In this document: in pieces, positions 36,401 to 45,322 of the stretch
Numbering within the stretch: the first letter of the stretch is position 1
Layout of the letters: every line of letters begins with the position of its first letter
Assembly (NCBI GenBank): GCA_020632875.1
Contig: JACKET010000002.1
Location: 434,001-498,000, forward strand
Origin: Alphaproteobacteria bacterium
GTDB lineage: Bacteria; Myxococcota_A; UBA796; GCA-2862545
Length of the DNA: 64,000 bases
Direction of reading: 5' to 3'
Program-made: the position numbers and the translations under genes
Notes under the pieces: generated by a model
What the model was told of the DNA's origin: nothing
What the model saw: only the letters and a program-made list of their open reading frames with translations
Database searches by the model: none

Positions 36401-38429
36401 CCCGAGGTGGGTTGATCACCGCGAAGGGCACGGTGAACTGGGACCCGGAGGCCCTCGCCCATTGGGAGGTGATCGAGCCTTTCGTCGCTCGACACAGGGC
36501 TACCGTCCAGGGCGTCATCGACGCGCATCCGGACGTCGATGCGGCCATGGTCGCGTTGACGGAGTCGCTGATGGGGCGCCAGATCTCGCGACCCGTCTTC
36601 ACTCCGGCCCCCAACACGCCGCAGTGGGGCTCGCTCCGCGACGCCTGGCGCCGCCTCAACCGGTACGCGAGCGACTACGCCGCCGATCCGGTCCCCACCA
36701 TCGGCTTCGAGCGGACCCCGGGCGCAGGGCGGGCGCTCTACGATGCCGACACCCAGACGGTGCGCTTCGGGGGTGCGGTCCCCGACGAGTCCACGTTCAT
36801 GCATGGCTCGATCACCAGAGTCCGGAGGTGCGCGAGGCCGTCTGGGCGTTCTTCGTCAACCGCACGCGCGACACGTCCCGCGAGTCGAGCCTGGCGGCGG
36901 TCTCCATCGAGCAGGGTGTCAATGCCATCGAGGCCGTGACCCACCCGCAGGCGCAGAAGACGGCCCGGTCCGGAGACTTCGCACAGCCCTATGCGAACGT
37001 GTACTACCCGTCCTCCCGAACGACGGAGCTCACGAGCCTGGGGCTCGAGTGGTTCACCGATCCGGTTCAGATGCGGTGGCTCTGGGAGCGGGATCCAGAC
37101 CACTTCGCGCTGGTGTTCGGCATCCTGAACGAGGTTCCACCGGCTCGCTCGACGACGAGCCCGGTGACGGGCCGATTCGACGCCGGACACGGCGGGCCGT
37201 TGCCCGACGTTCCCCTCTCGACGGTGCATCACGTGCTTCCAGCGCCGTCGATAGCGAGCCTCGACGAGGTGGCACGGGCACCCCTCGGGCCAGCCCAGCT
37301 GCACCTCGTCTCGCACGAGGCGACCTTCGCGCACAACGGAGGGGCCTTCCCTCCGGGGGTCTCCGCCGCCACGGGGCAGGAGCACCTGGCGCACCGCATC
37401 GCCGACATCGCCGACGAATCGACCCCCGGCACCCGCGGACCCGTCCAACAGCTCGCAGACGACGAGCACGGCCAACGCTGGAGCGTCCGTGTCGAGGGAG
37501 TCGGGACGTTCGTGGTGATGCAGGACGTGGGGCCCGTCATCCGACGGGATTCCGCCACCGGAGTCGTACAGCGCTCGCCGCTGTACGAGATCGCGACCCC
37601 TCCCGTGGATACCCTCGGGCAGGAGCGGCTGCGGGCGATCCTCTCCACGCTCCAGGCGAGCGAAGCAGGGTGGATGGCCCCTGTCCGCGCCTCTGGTGGC
37701 GGCCACTTCCACCTCGACGCACGGCCGTTGCTCGCCAACCCGGAGGTCCTGGTTCGCCTGTTCGACTGGTACGCGGCGATGGAGGAACCGCTGCTGCGTA
37801 ACTTCCAGCACTCGCTTCGATCCCGGAACGGGGCCAGGATCCCCGACGATATCAAGGCGGGGTACCGCGCCCTGTTCAGCCGTCTCGAGCGCGTCGATGC
37901 CGATGTGCTCGCTACTCACGCCCGCACCATCGAGAACGCGGCCGAGATCTCGTTGGACGTGAGCGAGCCGTCGACGGGCTGGGTCGACTGGGGAGATCTG
38001 GCCTCGCTCGGAGACGGCAGCGCACCTCCGCAGTCGGTCGGCGGTCCGTCGAGCGCCACGTTCTCCGACTCGTTCGGCCCGTGGAAGCCGAGCATGGACG
38101 CCATCGAGGCGTTCAGCGAGGGGGAGCTCCGCGACCACCTGCTCGCGATCGGACGAGGTGGCGAGAATCCGCAGCGGGATCTCGGTTTCAACCTGACCTC
38201 GGTGTACGCACGCAAAGACGGGCAACCCAAGGATCCCACGATCGAGCTCCGCTTCTTCGACAGCTTCCCCGACCCCGAGATGCAGGATCTCTCGTGGCGC
38301 GCCGTTCGGGCCCTGTTGGACCTCGCCTACCTCGGAGTGGAGGTGCCGCCCGGGATCAACTTCGCCCTCCTCGATGCCAGAGGGCTCGTGAGAGTCCTGG
38401 AGCAGCTGGTGCGCGAGCACTCTCCCTGA
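33472..38429 (+). pseudogene. Large polymorphic-toxin-like protein: zincin plus amidoligase-like domains, broken at the HEXXH site
   Basis: ATG 33472 opens 1112 codons up to about 36810, where the frame shifts; the other frame then runs to 38429. Residues 58 to 110 carry the module DCPWLEHYLTRARGWSAELG ... RRWLGHLPETPALLTQAIVF, shared with the DUF4157 protein at 40434. Hydrophobic segments lie near residues 685 to 725 and 745 to 765 (ALDVGFFIFGAGAVVAAPFV, MLYAMGAMLVMGVGAGAW). The zincin part follows: TFMH, then after the break WLDHQSPEVREAVWAFFVNR and YANVYYPSSRTTELTSLGLE with the third-ligand Glu. The tail GGHFHLDARPLLANPEVLVR and TIELRFFDSF resembles Amidoligase_2. A loss of 13 bases holding the HEXXH codons would explain the break. 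The DNA length (4958) is one short of a multiple of 3, as this predicts. Confidence 0.7.
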
Positions 38430-38547
38430 CCTCGAACACGTCGCGACCCTGCTTGACGCCGAGCCCGTGTACCCTCCACGTGAATGACTCGAGGGTCCCA
38501 CGGTACCGAGCCTCCAATCCCTGCTCGACACGTTCCCGAGAGACCAC

Positions 38548-39642
38548 GTGCTGCTCGGTGGGCGCGCCGTCCCCGTGTTCCTGGCCGCCGGCCTGGTCGG
38601 GCTGGCGGGCGGAACCTGCCTGCATCTCGCGCTCGCGGCCATCGGGGGTCTGTCGCTGGGCGTAGCCCTCGCGGTACAGGCGCTCGCGTGCATCGGATTC
38701 GTGTCGTTCGGCCTCTTCCGACGATGGCTCACGGGCGGGGAGCGCACCGTGCTCCTCGAGCACGTCCTCCTCGCACTGGCCCTGTCCAGCGGGCTCGTCT
38801 TCGCGCTGGGCGCTCCCGTTCGCGCCCACCTCGACGCGCTCGTCGCGGGACTCTGTGTGTTCCTGGCGTGCGGACGGGTCGGCTGCACGGCTGCGGGCTG
38901 CTGCTACGGGCGGCCGTCGTCCTTCGGAATCCGCTACCCCGATGGGCACCCCGCCCACCCCCACCGCCGCTTCCCCGTCCAGCTCGTCGCGTCTGCGGTG
39001 TGGGCCACCCTCGCGGGGCTCTCGAGCATCGTGTCGCTCGCGGGTTCACCCGGGGCGGCGACAGGCGTCGTCCTCGTCGCGTACGCGGGCATCCGGGTCG
39101 TGCTCGAAGCCCAGCGAGGCGACCCTCGGCCCCGCTGGGCAGGGCTCTCGAGCGCCGAGTGGCTTGCTGTGCCCATGGTCCTCGTCGGGGTGTGGGCGGC
39201 CGGGGGTGGGCCGTTCGATCTGGCGCTGGCAGCGATGGCCAGCGCCGCGTTCGGCGTGCTCTGGTCGCAGCGCCGGCGCTGGTTGCGCCTGAGGCCACCC
39301 ATCGAGCCGCACCAGCTCGACGCCGCAATGCGACTCGGGCGAGAGCTCGCCGGAACGGAGCTGTCGTCGGAGGTCCGCCGATGGACGATCGGTGGCCTGA
39401 GCCTCGCGGCGTCGGTGGTGGACGATGCGGTCCTGATCTCCATCGATCGGCCGAGCGGGGGCCTGGTCGATGCCGAAGCGGCATTGCTCTTCGACGCGAT
39501 CGGGTTCGGAGCGGGCGTCCCGCTCGGGCGTCCGGCGCGTCGCGGGGCGTTCTGGTCGGTCCTGCTGCCCTTCGCGCCCACACCGGCACCGGAGCAGGAG
39601 ATCTTCGGCGATCGCTACCTCTCGCGGACCGGAGGGGCGTGA
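38548..39642 (+). CDS. Lgt-like membrane protein (prolipoprotein diacylglyceryl transferase family)
   Basis: A 364-residue protein from GTG 38548. The first 240 residues have seven hydrophobic helices (VFLAAGLVGLAGGTCLHLAL, LALALSSGLVFALGAPVRAH, TGVVLVAYAGIRVVLEAQ and others). The Lgt signature is present: LACGRVGCTAAGCCYGRPSS, then GIRYPDGHPAHPHRRFPVQL. In true Lgt this loop binds phosphatidylglycerol and transfers diacylglycerol to the lipobox cysteine. Here the extra cysteines and the additional C-terminal 110-residue soluble domain (LDAAMRLGRELAGTELSSEV onward) are unusual, so a changed substrate is likely. Upstream in the same frame PTVPSLQSLLDTFPRDH reads as coding; the ATG at 38484 would be in frame if one base were absent, so the true start may be there. 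Neighbours are toxin-type genes. Confidence 0.7.
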   Translation: MLLGGRAVPVFLAAGLVGLAGGTCLHLALAAIGGLSLGVALAVQALACIGFVSFGLFRRWLTGGERTVLLEHVLLALALSSGLVFALGAPVRAHLDALVAGLCVFLACGRVGCTAAGCCYGRPSSFGIRYPDGHPAHPHRRFPVQLVASAVWATLAGLSSIVSLAGSPGAATGVVLVAYAGIRVVLEAQRGDPRPRWAGLSSAEWLAVPMVLVGVWAAGGGPFDLALAAMASAAFGVLWSQRRRWLRLRPPIEPHQLDAAMRLGRELAGTELSSEVRRWTIGGLSLAASVVDDAVLISIDRPSGGLVDAEAALLFDAIGFGAGVPLGRPARRGAFWSVLLPFAPTPAPEQEIFGDRYLSRTGGA

Positions 39643-39709
39643 CCGACGTTCGGTGCGGGGGAGGTATCGTGCACGTTACTCGCGGTCGTCGGAGCAGAGG
39701 GGGGGATGG

Positions 39710-40432
39710 ATGCCGCTGTCGTTGGAGGTCGAGCTCCCGGCGCTCCGTGGCGCTCGCGCTCCCCTGCGCGTCGAGCTCGAAGAGGGCGACTGGCCGCGTG
39801 GCCCGTGGCCGATCGGCGTCCTGCATGCCGTCCGACCGAAGGTGTCGATTTCCCCCGTCGAGCTCGAGTACGACGGGAGGGTGATGCAGATCCGCACGTT
39901 CCGCGCGGGTGCTGTCGACGACCTGTTGCTGGCCCACGAGATCGCGAACGGGCTCGGGGGCGAGCTTCAGCGCGGAGACCTGCGGGAGCTCGAGAACGGT
40001 GCCGCCGACGATGTGCTCGCGCTGCTCGCGCGAATGGCGGTGTCGACCCGGGAAGCCCGTCTGGTGGGCCCGTTCGGACAGGCCTGGTACGTGGGGCCGA
40101 AGCACGCGGCGCGAATGGCGGCGACGGACGATCCGGTGGGCACGCTCCACGGCCGGGCGCGGCTCCTCCTCTGGGCCGACCGCAGCGAGGATCTCTTCGT
40201 GGCCCGCACGCCGTTCCAGGGCGGGCTCCTCCTCCAACCCGACGTCCCGACCGTGTTCCGCGAGGCCGGGTCCGTCGTGCTCGAAGCGCTCGACCTCTCG
40301 AAGACCGTGTCCGTGGCGCCGGATGTGCTCGCCGACCTCCTGGGCGAGGCGTTCCTCTGGTTGGACGAACGGAGCTTCGTCGCCCACGTCCGCCGGGAAC
40401 AGTGGGCCGACCTCGTCGCTGGCATCGGCTGA
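39710..40432 (+). CDS. 240-residue protein of the toxin locus, unknown
   Basis: ATG 39710 follows GAGGGGGG at good spacing; ATG 39706 is out of frame. The protein has no signal or membrane helix. It starts MPLSLEVELPALRGARAPLR and contains strand-rich N-terminal sequence, then a helical middle (AGAVDDLLLAHEIANGLGGE) and a C-terminal half FREAGSVVLEALDLSKTVSV ... AFLWLDERSFVAHVRREQW. Its stop is one base before the ATG of the DUF4157 gene, so both belong to one operon. It may be a chaperone, adaptor or immunity protein of a neighbouring toxin; the sequence alone does not decide. Confidence 0.55.
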   Translation: MPLSLEVELPALRGARAPLRVELEEGDWPRGPWPIGVLHAVRPKVSISPVELEYDGRVMQIRTFRAGAVDDLLLAHEIANGLGGELQRGDLRELENGAADDVLALLARMAVSTREARLVGPFGQAWYVGPKHAARMAATDDPVGTLHGRARLLLWADRSEDLFVARTPFQGGLLLQPDVPTVFREAGSVVLEALDLSKTVSVAPDVLADLLGEAFLWLDERSFVAHVRREQWADLVAGIG

Positions 40433-40433
40433 G

Positions 40434-43400
40434 ATGGCCACCGAGCGCACCGGACCGGAGGTAGCGACTGCCGAGCCCGAGGGCGTCGCGCGGGAGGGCC
40501 CGGTCGTGGAGGACGGCCGAGAGCTCGCTGCGGGGCAGGTGCACCGCGGGCAGTTCGCGCGCCACCTCCGCCGCGACCTCCACGCGATGGTCGACCTCGA
40601 GCTGCGAGACACGCCCTACTCGAGCCGCGAGTGCCCGTGGATCGACCACTACCTCCATCGACTCGAAGCCCAGCCTCTCGAGACCAGCCTCACCACGTTG
40701 AGGCGGTGGCTCGGCACCGAGCTCCCCGCGACCGAGCCCGCGCTACGGGCCGCCATCGTGGGCCGCGCGCGAGCGGGGCTCCGGCACTGGCGGCGCACGG
40801 GGCGAATGCCGCCCGTGCCCGCCGACCTCGGTCCCGGGCCCGACCTCTCCGGGCTGATCGCGGGGATCCCGGTCCCCGACGCGCTCCGGCGTGCGCTCGA
40901 TCGCGGGGTGGGGGGCGTCGTGGCGGGGTTGCTGCGCAAGCCCGAGGGCGCTGGTGGAGGCGTCAGCGCGCACGAGGCCCGGTCCAGGCTGGGGTCGGGG
41001 CGACCGCTGGACTCCGCGACCCGCTCGCGCTTCGAGCCCAGCCTCGGCGCGTTGGGAGGGGTGCGGATCCACACCGACACGGCGGCGGCGGGCGTGGCGA
41101 GCGACGCCCGGGCCAGCGCGTTCACCATCGGGAAGGACGTGGGGTTCGCGGCCGGGCGATGGCGTCCAGGAACGCTGGCTGGCGACGCGCTGCTCGCTCA
41201 CGAGCTGGCGCACACCGCACAGGGCGGGGGGCCCGCGAGCACGTCGGCCCGGGGAGCCCAGCTCGAGCGCGAAGCCGACGAGGCCGCGGCCGGCGCCATG
41301 CTCGGCATCCCGGGCTCCGTGCGGTCCCAGGGCGGCGGCCTCGCGCTGAGGAGGTGCGGTGACGCGCCCCCGCCGACCCTCCCGGAGTACGAGGGCGCTG
41401 CACCGACCGCGCCGCCGGGCCCCACGGGCGAAGCGGGAGCCGATCTGGCCGATCCGGCGGTGTCTGCCGAGCGGCCGCTCGTCGCGAGCTTCCATTCGGG
41501 CCACAGCTGGTCCCTGCCGGTCGACGCGAACGGCGACCAGGGCGTCGACATCCGTTTGCTGCTGCACGGAGTCGGGCCGGAAGACGACCTGTCGCGCCTG
41601 ACCGAGCTCCGTGTGGCGCTCCAGGGCCTCGCCGCCGACAGCGACTCCGGCGACCAGACCTTCGACGTCGCGGGCCTCGCGTTCCCGGCGCGCATGATGC
41701 CGACGGTGGCGGCGCTGTCCGACGGGTACCGCAACACCGTCGTCTCGCTCGCGACCGATGGCACGGTGAGCCTCGAGATCGGCCGTCCCGAAGCCTCCGA
41801 CACCGATTTCGTGTACGAGCTGGTGCTGACCCATACGCAGGGTGGCTCCGCCGCCGCCCTCCAGCGCCGCACGTTCCGTCTGCCACGCGAGAGCGTCCGG
41901 CACCAGGCGTTGTTCCGCAATCCGACACCGCTTCGGTCCGTCGCGGACGCGAAGGTCTTCGACATCGAGATCGGGGCGTTCGCCGACCGCTTCCGGTTCA
42001 CGTTCGTTCAGATCGCCCCCCTCACGGTGCGGATGGGGATCACACCGCTCAGCACCACGGGAGAAGCCATCGGTGGGCGCTCGTTCGAGGTGTTCTCCGT
42101 GCCCGAGCGCGTGTCCGACCCCATGCCCGTCGCGATACTCGACGACGCCTCGGATCTCGGCCTGCACCTCGACGTGGGAGGCGACGGCCGCGAGGACGTG
42201 GTCGTGTACACCGCCGTCGAGCACCCCGTGGGTGGACCCGACCTGTCGCGGGATCGTCGCCACCACTTCTACGCACACTGGCCCGGTACCACCCGCCGGA
42301 ACCCCGGCGACTCGCCGACCTGGGGTGCGGATGCGCGCAGTGGCCACTTCGACGTCTCGGACGGCAGGATCCAACCGTCCGGGCGAACGGACATGGATCT
42401 CGAGGCCGTCTCGGCGGCGGTCGTGGCCGATTCCCAGCAACTGAGCTCTGGTGCCACGACACGGGCCGATTTCGTCAGCAAGCTGGGGCTGGACCGGACC
42501 CAGCTTCGCGAGAGCGCGCTCCACCAGGGCCTGCTCCCCGAGTCCCTCCGCGACACGTTCCGGGGGATGGAGGAGGGGATGGCCCGGCTCATGCGAGCCC
42601 GGGTTCCGGCGCCCGATTCGCCAGACCGGCCCGTCGACCCCGCCGATGCTCGGCGCGCGGCGAACGACCTGCTCGGGCCGCTCGACGATTTCGCGCAGGC
42701 CTTCGGGGACGCATCCGCCGTCCTCGAGACCCGCGATGAGCCCGTCTCCGCGGGCGGGATGCTGCCACCGCCATCCACGTACCGGAACGCCGCCACGGGG
42801 CGCGTGCGAACGGTGGGCACGTTCGGGACCGAGTCCACGATCACCGCCGCTCACCACGACGTGCTTCGCGCTCAGCTCGTGCTGGGCGCCTACGACGATG
42901 CGGTCGCGACGTGGAACCGCGTCGTCCGCGGGTTCGACGTGTACGTGGGCTCGCTGCTCGGCGAAGCCGACCGGGCACGGATGGACGCTCTGCTGCGCCT
43001 CGAGCGGAGCGTCGACGGGCTCCCGGCCGAGGCCCAGCCGATCCCGGCGGTCTTCCACTTCGAAGGGAACCTCAACGACGACGGGCGGGTGTTCGACTCC
43101 CCCGTGTACCTGTTCGCGTGGAAGGTCGAGAACACCTGGCATCTGCGGAACGCCACCGACCCCGACCACACCCGCGAGGTCGAGGAGACCTACAGCGAAG
43201 CCGGCGACCGGCCGCCGCGCAGCCTGTTCGAGAAGCTGGACAACTCCCGCATCTTCCCGCGAGGGATGCTCTGGTACAGCGTTCCGGGTGGGCATGCGGG
43301 CCACGTGCGGTGCACCGAGCCGTGGCAGTGGTCCGAGCTGCTCAACTGGATCGGTATCGGGCTCGTGGTGATCGGCGCTGCAGCCCTGATCATCGGCTCG

Positions 43401-45320
43401 GGCGGCACGCTCGCTCCGGCGATCGGCGGCACGTTCGTCGCAGTGGGCTCGGTCGCGTCGGGGTTGGCGGGCGTCGCCTCGATGATCGAGCGTGCCAACG
43501 TCGGCGACTGGGACGGGACGGGGTGGGCGCTGGACGCGCTCCAGGTGGTCGGGAGCTTCGCGGGTGCGGCCGGGGGGTTCCGGGCCGTGTCCATCGGAGC
43601 GAGCGCCGCCGAGTCCAGCTCCGCCGCCGTGCGGACCGCGCTCGGCCTCAGCTCGCGCGGCGGCGCCTTCGTCGTGACGATGAACGCGATCTCGACGGGC
43701 TCCGACGTGATCAGCCTCGTGATCACGTCGGGCGAGAACCTGCGGCAGCTCGAAGCCATCGACGCGTCGAACATGCCGGAGGACGAGAAGACGCGCATGC
43801 GGGCGATGCTCTACGGCAGCTGGGCCCTCAACGCAGGGCTCGTGGGCCTGTCGGTGTACGGGGATGTCGCGACCGCAAGGCAGGCCGATCACCTCGATGT
43901 GGTCGCCGATCAGCCCATCCTCCACACCGGAGACATCGAGGTCCCGCCCTCCGCCGCCCACCTGGATGCCGGAGATGCTCCGCCGGCGCACACCCCCGTC
44001 GACACGCCTCCCGCTCCGGTCGATGGTCCGCACGCCACCACCGATGGGCCGACCGTGCACCCCGTCGACGAGCCTTCCGCGAGCACCGCGGAGCCCGATT
44101 CCCCGGCCGTGCATCCAGCGCCTGCTCCAACGCATGCCGACGCGAGCGACGCCACCCCGGCGACCAGCTCGGCTGCCGAAGCCGTGGACCCCGCCCCCGC
44201 CCCCGCGGATGCCTCGCTCGAGGCCGCCCGTGCACGCGCGGATGGCGCCACGTCGCGGCTGGGCTTCACGAGCCAGGCGGATCTCGACCTCGCCGTCACG
44301 CATCGCGCGACCTTCGCCGCGACCCCCGAGGCGGATGGGACGTGGGGCCAGGCCTACCTGCGCTACCTCGACGAGCGCATCGGCGCGCTTCGCGACCACC
44401 TCGCCGATCCGGCCGCCCACCCGGGCGTTCCGCGCGCTCCACTCGCCACGCTCCAGGACTACTGGATGTTCCGTGCGCTCTTCCGCGAAGGGCAGCGTTT
44501 CCACGAGTTCCTCCAGGCGCTCCGAGCGCGCTTCGGGGCGTCGACGCTCGACGGCGAGCTCCGGCGCGTGCTCGACGACATCTTCCGCGCGGGCGGGAAC
44601 GCGAGTCCGGAGGATCTCAAGCGCAGGGTGCGCGACGCGCTCGACGCGTACCTCTTCCGCCGGCTCGGGCTGGGTCCGTCGACCGACCCGGTCGAGGTGG
44701 CGCGCATGAACCAGGAGGTCCAGGACGCCATCGCCGACATGGGGCCCAACGATCGCGGGCGGATCGGCGAGAGGTGGCGGGCCCTCCGGCACGGCGGCGA
44801 GACCCACGAGCAGGTGACCGTGGGTCGGGAGGGCATGCGAGACCAGGGGGCCACCCTCGTGGGCGATCGGCGCCTCGACAACATCGAGGTCGACCCCTCG
44901 TTGCCCACTCAGACCGCCGACGACCTCGAGGCGCTCGGGGGGTTCTCGGACGACGTTCTCGACGCCGTGGGCGATGCGCCCGTGACGCCGGTCGTGCACG
45001 TCGAAGTGAAGTCGGGTGGGGTCAGCGATCTGGACCAGCTGCGAGACCACGTCCGGCTCGTCGACGCGAACGGCGGAAGGGGGGCATTGCTCCACACGGG
45101 GGGCGAGTGGGTGCGGGTCACCGAAACGGCCGTCGAGCTCCAGCGGCCCGGCATCCTCCGCGACCGTCCCAGCCTCCTCCAGTTCTTCCAGGACGAGTTC
45201 CTGAGACACGCCAACACCCGCGTCATCGTCTTCGATGGCGGACGGATGATCGAGGTGCGTGGCCCGCTTGCACCGGGTACGAGCCTCCTCGCCATCCTCG
45301 ACGCCGCAGCCGGACCCTGA
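40434..45320 (+). CDS. DUF4157 polymorphic toxin with C-terminal PD-(D/E)XK nuclease-like domain
   Basis: A 1628-residue protein from ATG 40434. Residues 66 to 125: module ECPWIDHYLHRLEAQPLETS ... RRWLGTELPATEPALRAAI, shared with the gene at 33472. Residues about 190 to 265: DUF4157 domain (LDSATRSRFEPSLGALGGVR, IHTDTAAAGVASDARASAFT, FAAGRWRPGTLAGDALLAHE) with the zinc-binding HELAH at 256 to 260. This domain is a hallmark of proteins linked to extracellular contractile injection systems. Residues 340 to 960 are long and mainly unrecognised. About 972 to 1020 is a strongly hydrophobic stretch (WIGIGLVVIGAAALIIGSGG). About 1175 to 1265 is Pro/Ala-rich. The C-terminus (GRIGERWRALRHGGETHEQV ... 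RRLDNIEVD ... VVHVEVKSG) fits a PD-(D/E)XK nuclease with D1482, E1524 and K1526. The next gene may be its immunity protein. Confidence 0.85.
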   Translation: MATERTGPEVATAEPEGVAREGPVVEDGRELAAGQVHRGQFARHLRRDLHAMVDLELRDTPYSSRECPWIDHYLHRLEAQPLETSLTTLRRWLGTELPATEPALRAAIVGRARAGLRHWRRTGRMPPVPADLGPGPDLSGLIAGIPVPDALRRALDRGVGGVVAGLLRKPEGAGGGVSAHEARSRLGSGRPLDSATRSRFEPSLGALGGVRIHTDTAAAGVASDARASAFTIGKDVGFAAGRWRPGTLAGDALLAHELAHTAQGGGPASTSARGAQLEREADEAAAGAMLGIPGSVRSQGGGLALRRCGDAPPPTLPEYEGAAPTAPPGPTGEAGADLADPAVSAERPLVASFHSGHSWSLPVDANGDQGVDIRLLLHGVGPEDDLSRLTELRVALQGLAADSDSGDQTFDVAGLAFPARMMPTVAALSDGYRNTVVSLATDGTVSLEIGRPEASDTDFVYELVLTHTQGGSAAALQRRTFRLPRESVRHQALFRNPTPLRSVADAKVFDIEIGAFADRFRFTFVQIAPLTVRMGITPLSTTGEAIGGRSFEVFSVPERVSDPMPVAILDDASDLGLHLDVGGDGREDVVVYTAVEHPVGGPDLSRDRRHHFYAHWPGTTRRNPGDSPTWGADARSGHFDVSDGRIQPSGRTDMDLEAVSAAVVADSQQLSSGATTRADFVSKLGLDRTQLRESALHQGLLPESLRDTFRGMEEGMARLMRARVPAPDSPDRPVDPADARRAANDLLGPLDDFAQAFGDASAVLETRDEPVSAGGMLPPPSTYRNAATGRVRTVGTFGTESTITAAHHDVLRAQLVLGAYDDAVATWNRVVRGFDVYVGSLLGEADRARMDALLRLERSVDGLPAEAQPIPAVFHFEGNLNDDGRVFDSPVYLFAWKVENTWHLRNATDPDHTREVEETYSEAGDRPPRSLFEKLDNSRIFPRGMLWYSVPGGHAGHVRCTEPWQWSELLNWIGIGLVVIGAAALIIGSGGTLAPAIGGTFVAVGSVASGLAGVASMIERANVGDWDGTGWALDALQVVGSFAGAAGGFRAVSIGASAAESSSAAVRTALGLSSRGGAFVVTMNAISTGSDVISLVITSGENLRQLEAIDASNMPEDEKTRMRAMLYGSWALNAGLVGLSVYGDVATARQADHLDVVADQPILHTGDIEVPPSAAHLDAGDAPPAHTPVDTPPAPVDGPHATTDGPTVHPVDEPSASTAEPDSPAVHPAPAPTHADASDATPATSSAAEAVDPAPAPADASLEAARARADGATSRLGFTSQADLDLAVTHRATFAATPEADGTWGQAYLRYLDERIGALRDHLADPAAHPGVPRAPLATLQDYWMFRALFREGQRFHEFLQALRARFGASTLDGELRRVLDDIFRAGGNASPEDLKRRVRDALDAYLFRRLGLGPSTDPVEVARMNQEVQDAIADMGPNDRGRIGERWRALRHGGETHEQVTVGREGMRDQGATLVGDRRLDNIEVDPSLPTQTADDLEALGGFSDDVLDAVGDAPVTPVVHVEVKSGGVSDLDQLRDHVRLVDANGGRGALLHTGGEWVRVTETAVELQRPGILRDRPSLLQFFQDEFLRHANTRVIVFDGGRMIEVRGPLAPGTSLLAILDAAAGP

Positions 45321-45322
45321 CC

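Noticed and set aside
38453..38475. Promoter TTGACG ... TACCCT for the Lgt-like gene
   Set aside because: Spacer is only 11 bases, too short for a normal sigma-70 promoter.
39470..39884. Overlapping plus-strand ORFs extending the Lgt-like and 240-residue genes
   Set aside because: Translations are Arg/Ser/Pro-rich shadows; good starts with Shine-Dalgarno sequences lie inside.
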